Shown here: in pieces, positions 33,438 through 36,780 of the stretch | Numbering within the stretch: position 1 is the stretch's first letter | Layout of the letters: the number at the start of each line of letters is the position of its first letter | Origin: Lagierella sp. | GTDB lineage: Bacteria; Bacillota; Clostridia; Tissierellales; Peptoniphilaceae | DNA: 36,780 nt | NCBI RefSeq assembly: GCF_029983815.1 | Contig: NZ_JASBYU010000016.1 | Span: forward strand, 1 to 36,780 | Direction: 5' to 3' | Notes under the pieces: model-generated | What the model was told of the DNA's origin: nothing | Database searches by the model: none | The model's input: only the letters and a program-made list of their open reading frames with translations | Program-made: the position numbers and the translations under genes

Positions 33438-34846
33438 TGCAATTTATTGAAAAAGCCATAAAGTTCATTAACATAGCACTATGGGATTATATCCTTTTAT
33501 TTGGCTTAGTTGGACTGGGCATCTATTTGACTATTTTGCTGAGATTTCCCCAAGTAAAGAGGGTTTTTCCAGCTTTAAAAAAGATGATTTCAGATATAAT
33601 AAATAAAGTTCAAGTTCCAGAAGGTAGAATGACACCTTTCCAATCCCTTGCAACTGCAATTGCAGCTCAAGTGGGAACGGGAAATATTATAGGTGTTGCA
33701 ACTGCCGTTGCTTCCGGGGGACCAGGAGCAGCCTTTTGGATGATGTTATCTGCATTTTTTGGAATGTCGACGATATTTGCAGAAGCTGTACTTGCTCAAA
33801 AATATCGTGAAACCGATAAAGGAGAGCTTGTAGGGGGACCTGCATACTACATTAAAAACGGATTGAAAAATAAAACTCTTGCCTACATCTTTGCATTTTT
33901 CTGCGTTGTGGCATTAGGTGTTGTAGGAATCATGGTTCAATCAAATTCCGTTGCAGTATCTGTAAGTACATCATTTAACCTTCCTAAAGTTTGGGTTTCC
34001 GTAGGACTACTTGTTGTAGTTGCGGCAGTACTCACAGGGGGAATGGAAAGAATTGCAGGCTTTACAGAAAAAGTTGTACCAGTAATGGCATTTGCCTATG
34101 TATTTGGTGCAATTCTAATAATAATCTTCTACAGACATAATATAATTCCAGCCCTTGGTATGGTTATAAAAGGAGCTTTTAATCCAAGTGCAATAAATGG
34201 TGGAATTCTAGGAATTGGAGTTCAAGAAGCCATAAGATTTGGAGTTGCAAGAGGCTTGTTCTCAAATGAAGCTGGGATGGGTTCTACACCTCACTCCCAT
34301 GCAGTATCTGGGACAGATCACCCAGCAGAACAAGGATTTATCGCCATGATAGGAGTGTTTATTTCAACTTTCCTAATCTGTATGTGTACAGTTTTGGTTT
34401 CCTTGACATCAGGAAGTTATGACCCAACAATACCAGCCAAGACAATGGAAAAGACAGCTACATTGATGACACAAAACGGATTTTCTCTAGGATTTGGATC
34501 CTTTGGAGAAGTCTTCCTGTCAGTTTCGCTATCCTTCTTTTCCTTGACTACAATAGTAGGTTGGTACTTCTTTGCAGAGTCAAATGTTAAGATGTTGGTA
34601 AATAAGAATAAGAAAATAGTTGGAATGTTCAAATTTGTTGTACTTGCATTTCTTTTGTACGGTACAACGTTGAAAGAAGGGCTTGTGTGGGTATTAGCAG
34701 ACTGTGCCATGGGACTAATGGCGCTTCCAAATGTGTTAGCCATATTCTTCTTGGCGAAAGAGGCCAGGGAGATACTGAGAGACTACGATAGACAAGTCAA
34801 ATCAGGCAAACCACTACACTATGATTATAAATATGAAAATGACTAA
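33437..34846 (+). CDS. Sodium/alanine (glycine) symporter, AGCS family
   Basis: A 469-residue secondary transporter, the usual AGCS length, importing alanine or glycine with sodium. Family hallmarks: YLTILLRFPQVKRVFPALKK, the QSLATAIAAQVGTGNIIGVATAVASGGPGAAFWMM block, GGPAYYIKNGLKN, and ARGLFSNEAGMGSTPHSHA with the conserved NEAGMGS. About eleven membrane segments. It is coupled to the small membrane protein upstream through a one-base stop/start overlap (TAATG) and ends before a compound terminator. Confidence 0.93.
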   Translation: MQFIEKAIKFINIALWDYILLFGLVGLGIYLTILLRFPQVKRVFPALKKMISDIINKVQVPEGRMTPFQSLATAIAAQVGTGNIIGVATAVASGGPGAAFWMMLSAFFGMSTIFAEAVLAQKYRETDKGELVGGPAYYIKNGLKNKTLAYIFAFFCVVALGVVGIMVQSNSVAVSVSTSFNLPKVWVSVGLLVVVAAVLTGGMERIAGFTEKVVPVMAFAYVFGAILIIIFYRHNIIPALGMVIKGAFNPSAINGGILGIGVQEAIRFGVARGLFSNEAGMGSTPHSHAVSGTDHPAEQGFIAMIGVFISTFLICMCTVLVSLTSGSYDPTIPAKTMEKTATLMTQNGFSLGFGSFGEVFLSVSLSFFSLTTIVGWYFFAESNVKMLVNKNKKIVGMFKFVVLAFLLYGTTLKEGLVWVLADCAMGLMALPNVLAIFFLAKEAREILRDYDRQVKSGKPLHYDYKYEND

Positions 34847-34852
34847 AAAGAC

Positions 34853-34905
34853 AAAGGGAAGGAATTGGGAACCTATTTGATGGTTCCCTTTCCCTTCCCT
34901 TTAAA
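34853..34905 (+). terminator. Two-part hairpin terminator after the symporter
   Basis: AAAGGGAAGG (34853-34862) pairs with CCTTCCCTTT (34893-34902). After a 4-by-4 internal loop, GGGAACC (34867-34873) pairs with GGTTCCC (34882-34888) around an 8-base loop. Confidence 0.75.
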
Positions 34906-34929
34906 TCCCAACCCTTTGCCCTCCATAAA

Positions 34930-34952
34930 TTCAGGGACTGACCGTCCCTGAA
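34930..34952. repeat. Inverted repeat TTCAGGGAC / GTCCCTGAA
   Basis: A 9-bp perfect inverted repeat with a 5-base spacer, in the gene-free stretch after the symporter. It looks like a dispersed intergenic palindrome unit, though no second copy is in this window. Confidence 0.55.
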
Positions 34953-34972
34953 AACCCTGCTTAAAAAGATGT

Positions 34973-34993
34973 AGGAAAGCTGTGGGCTTTCCT
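34973..34993. repeat. Inverted repeat AGGAAAGC / GCTTTCCT
   Basis: An 8-bp perfect inverted repeat with a 5-base loop, 21 bases after the previous palindrome and part of the same composite spacer. Confidence 0.55.
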
Positions 34994-35011
34994 TCAAAAT
35001 TTCCCGCTTCC

Positions 35012-35041
35012 CATCTCCCACATCTCACATCTCACATCTCA
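35012..35041. repeat. Short tandem repeat of CATCTCA
   Basis: Three exact head-to-tail copies of the heptamer CATCTCA (from 35021) follow a diverged copy, CATCTCC, at 35012. Such tracts can change length by slippage. It lies about 45 bases past the arsM 3' end. Confidence 0.7.
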
Positions 35042-35082
35042 TTAAATCGAGCACTCATGTATGAGTGTTTGACCACTCCTCA

Positions 35083-35859
35083 TTACTTATATGCTGTTAT
35101 AGTGGATGATAATAGGTAATCCTTTAAATTGACTTCATCTATTCCCCATTTTGCTGCATATTCATCTGTTACAACTTTTGCATCTATATCTATATTTTTA
35201 AAGCCTGCTTGTTGTAAAATCTCTTTTATCCTTTCCAAGGTTACAGACCCTGCAACTCATGTTCCGTACATTCTCGGATTGTCCAATACGGATTGTGGCA
35301 GTGGTTTTGCTTGTGTAATGTCAGAAATTCCTATTCTTCCTCCTGGTTTTAACACTCGAAATATCTCTCTATAGACCTGTTCTTTTTGGGTTGAAAGGTT
35401 TATTACACAATTTGAAATGACTATGTCCATACTATTATCTGCTACTGGCAAGTATTCTATTTCTCCCAGTCTAAAGTTAACATTGTCAAATTTTCTCTTC
35501 TTGCCAATTAACCTTGCCTTTTCCACCATGTCGATACTTGAGTCCACTCCTATGACATAGCCGGTTTTTCCAACGGACTTTGCCGCAATAAATACGTCAA
35601 ATCCTTTACCGCAGCCAAGGTCTAGAACTCTTTCTCCTTCGACAGGTTTTGCCTTTTCGTGGGGGTTTCCACATCCTAGGCCCATGTTGGCTTCTTCTGG
35701 CACTTCTTGCAATTGTTCCTTTGAGTAGCCCAATGCCTTGTTTAAATCGTCTGAGTTAACCCTAGCCTTTTTCTTACCTGTTGCTATATCTGTATAGAAA
35801 TCTCGTACGGATTTCCTAATTGTTTCTTCGTTTAATGACTTTTTACTATCTTTTTTCAT
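35083..35859 (-). CDS. arsM: Arsenite methyltransferase, candidate selenoprotein (in-frame UGA)
   Basis: ArsM methylates arsenite with S-adenosylmethionine. The Rossmann core shows VLDLGCGKGFDVF (SAM motif I), GVDSSIDMVEKAR and VLKPGGRIGISDI. Family cysteines are Cys63 (MGLGCGNP) and Cys151 (VISNCVINL). A conventional reading stops at UGA 35257-35259 after MYGT, 200 residues. The same frame then runs 57 more codons, VAGSVTLERIKEILQQAGFKNI to LLSSTITAYK, the normal ArsM C-terminus, ending at TAA 35083. The UGA (residue 201) replaces the third catalytic cysteine (MYG-x-C-VAG). The spacing to Cys151 is 50, as between Cys174 and Cys224 of the algal enzyme (from memory). A SECIS-like hairpin follows. 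So either selenocysteine is inserted, or Cys TGT/TGC mutated to TGA or was misread. GAGGTG overlapping the arsR stop gives the start. Confidence 0.8.
35230..35256 (-). promoter_or_regulatory. SECIS-like hairpins directly after the arsM UGA
   Basis: Reading the minus strand, GUUGCAG-GGU-CUGUAAC (35256-35240) is a 7-bp stem directly after UGA. It closely resembles the E. coli fdhF element core (GUUGCAGGUCUGC, from memory). A second small hairpin, CCUU-GGA-AAGG (35240-35230), has its G-containing loop 20 bases from the UGA, inside the usual 16-37 base window for bacterial SECIS loops. The first sits closer than usual, so which one acts is unclear. Confidence 0.5.
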
Positions 35860-35868
35860 TTTACACCT

Positions 35869-36162
35869 CTAACATTCTTTTCTCATTATGTTTGAGTATT
35901 TTAACCCTTTTACATAATCTTTAAACCCATAAAATACTTCTTTATTTATCCTATAGTAACTCCACTTTCCCACCTGTCTTACTAGGATTAAATCCGTCTC
36001 AATCAGATTTTTCATATGATAGGATAAGGTAGACTGGCTTATATCCAAATATTCTAGTAGTTCGCAGGCACAAAGTTCTCCCTTTCCCAAGTAATTTAAT
36101 ATCTTAAGCCTATTGGAATCTGAGAGGGATTTAAATATTTGTACCATCTTTTCCTCTGTCAT
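35869..36162 (-). CDS. arsR: ArsR-family metalloregulator
   Basis: A 97-residue winged-helix repressor. The start at 36162 has GAGGTG upstream and gives the normal ArsR N-terminus (MTEEKMVQIFKSLSDSNRLKILNYL); the longer frame from 36342 would run through the promoter and operators. ELCACELLEYLDISQSTLSYHMKNL is the ArsR metal-site and recognition-helix region, with the C-A-C pair typical of arsenite sensing (ELCVCDL type). A wing (RQVGKWSYYRI) follows. It is co-transcribed with arsM, whose ribosome-binding site overlaps the arsR stop codon. It should bind the two palindromes in its own promoter and release them on arsenite. Confidence 0.92.
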   Translation of the reverse strand: MTEEKMVQIFKSLSDSNRLKILNYLGKGELCACELLEYLDISQSTLSYHMKNLIETDLILVRQVGKWSYYRINKEVFYGFKDYVKGLKYSNIMRKEC

Positions 36163-36172
36163 TTCACACCTC

Positions 36173-36228
36173 ACATTGATAACTATCGATGTATTTATTA
36201 TAAACCTCATATCGATAACTGTCAATGT
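36173..36228 (-). promoter_or_regulatory. arsR promoter with two palindromic operators
   Basis: On the minus strand TTGACA (36225-36220), 17 bases and TATAAT (36202-36197) form a full-consensus promoter. Two related 20-bp palindromes overlap it: 36173-36192 (ACATTGATA-AC-TATCGATGT) and 36209-36228 (ATATCGATA-AC-TGTCAATGT). Centres are 36 bases apart; the second covers the -35. This is classic ArsR autorepression, and the divergent gene at 36287 may be co-controlled. Confidence 0.85.
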
Positions 36229-36286
36229 AATTTTTTTGTAAAACTTTAGTCCTTTAAACTTTGCTATAATTAAGTCGAGGTGAAGC

Positions 36287-36679
36287 ATGAAAAAGAGGAT
36301 TTGGACTTTAATACTAATTGTAATTGCTCTTGTTATATTCATTTATATGAGGGGAAAATCCAATTCAAGTATAATTTTTTACAATAGGACAGAGGATGTA
36401 ATTGAAAACATTGAAATAAAATATAGTAGTGAAAATACTTGGAAGAAGATTAAAAAAATTGGACCAAGGGAAAAGTTAAAAAAAGAGCTTGTTACTCCAA
36501 AAAACTTTCAAGAGGGATCTTTAGAACTCAGATACTTGGATAAGAATGGAACTTATCATACTAAGACATTAAAAGGCTATACTGAAAAGTCCTTTAAAGT
36601 CCTTGTAAAGGTCTATATAAAAAGGATAGAAGACAACGGGACTTTGGACTTAGAAATAGTGGACAAAAGCTTATTTTAA
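36287..36679 (+). CDS. Membrane-anchored small protein
   Basis: I do not recognise this 130-residue protein. One N-terminal membrane segment (about 5-22, IWTLILIVIALVIFIYM) is followed by a basic, probably beta-rich external domain (SIIFYNRTEDVIENIEIKY, then SLELRYLDKNGTYHTKTLKGY). GAGGTGA precedes the ATG and TATAAT is at 36265-36270. It is divergent from arsR, 125 bases away, with the operators lying between, but nothing in its sequence indicates a role in arsenic resistance. The last 100 bases of the window after it hold no clear feature. Confidence 0.7.
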   Translation: MKKRIWTLILIVIALVIFIYMRGKSNSSIIFYNRTEDVIENIEIKYSSENTWKKIKKIGPREKLKKELVTPKNFQEGSLELRYLDKNGTYHTKTLKGYTEKSFKVLVKVYIKRIEDNGTLDLEIVDKSLF

Positions 36680-36780
36680 TCTACTTTAAGGCAAATAATC
36701 CAAGGGCTCATGTGAATTAATTGACATTCCTGAATTTGACAGTAAAAAAAGAGCAAATCTCCTGTAAGCCTTGCAATAGC

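Noticed and set aside
35129..35374. Plus-strand reading frame opposite arsM
   Set aside because: It is the antisense shadow of the arsM region, with no ribosome-binding site or recognisable protein.
36163..36342. N-terminal extension of ArsR
   Set aside because: The extension would translate the promoter and both operators; family alignment and GAGGTG support the start at 36162.

Overview
This is a low-GC, AT-rich chromosomal window from an anaerobic Firmicute. The gene set (class III fructose-1,6-bisphosphatase, class Ia ribonucleotide reductase, dnaX-ybaB-recR, long-form HPF, AGCS symporter) and the general sequence style suggest Clostridia/Tissierellia, perhaps Peptoniphilaceae. That assignment is made from memory of such genomes, not from a search. 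I see no rRNA, tRNA, IS element, phage or CRISPR array.

Layout. 0.1-2.5 kb: an exported-protein family (one intact copy, one frameshifted copy) and an internally duplicated membrane protein. 2.6-4.6 kb: fbp on the minus strand. 4.65-8.5 kb: a compact candidate RiPP (ribosomally made, post-translationally modified peptide) locus. It has a consensus promoter, a 28-residue two-cysteine peptide gene too short for ordinary gene calling, a radical SAM/SPASM enzyme and an ABC exporter, closed by a terminator. 8.5-9.5 kb: an aldo/keto reductase with ferredoxin-like Fe-S motifs. 9.7-13.3 kb: nrdA-nrdB. 13.4-16.5 kb: a small membrane protein, a PTS EIIC-like permease and a large hypothetical protein. 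16.5-19.3 kb: an HTH/TPR-like regulator divergent from an ABC exporter. 19.4-22.1 kb: dnaX-ybaB-recR. 22.1-25.8 kb: a heterodimeric ABC exporter behind a long leader. 25.9-27 kb: a decayed AAA/DUF4143 ATPase. 27.1-29.3 kb: a second HTH/TPR-like regulator divergent from more exported-protein genes. 29.4-34.9 kb: mscL, a YihY/BrkB-type protein, an ArAE-type membrane protein, a DnaA-box cluster, hpf, a small membrane protein and an AGCS symporter. 34.9-36.7 kb: a repeat-rich spacer, then arsM-arsR with palindromic operators and a divergent small membrane protein.

How the parts relate. Peptide and small-protein export recurs: four ABC exporter polypeptides, one peptide-modifying radical SAM enzyme, four members of a secreted-protein family, and two paralogous HTH regulators. 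Each regulator faces an export-related gene whose promoter carries the same -35-region element. The ars genes form a separate arsenic detoxification unit.

The two strongest leads are these. (1) The radical-SAM RiPP cassette has a tiny precursor gene that I do not recognise from any known family. (2) The arsM homologue has an in-frame UGA exactly where the family has its catalytic cysteine. Homologous coding continues for 57 codons after it, and a SECIS-like hairpin follows the UGA, so it is a candidate selenoprotein arsenite methyltransferase.
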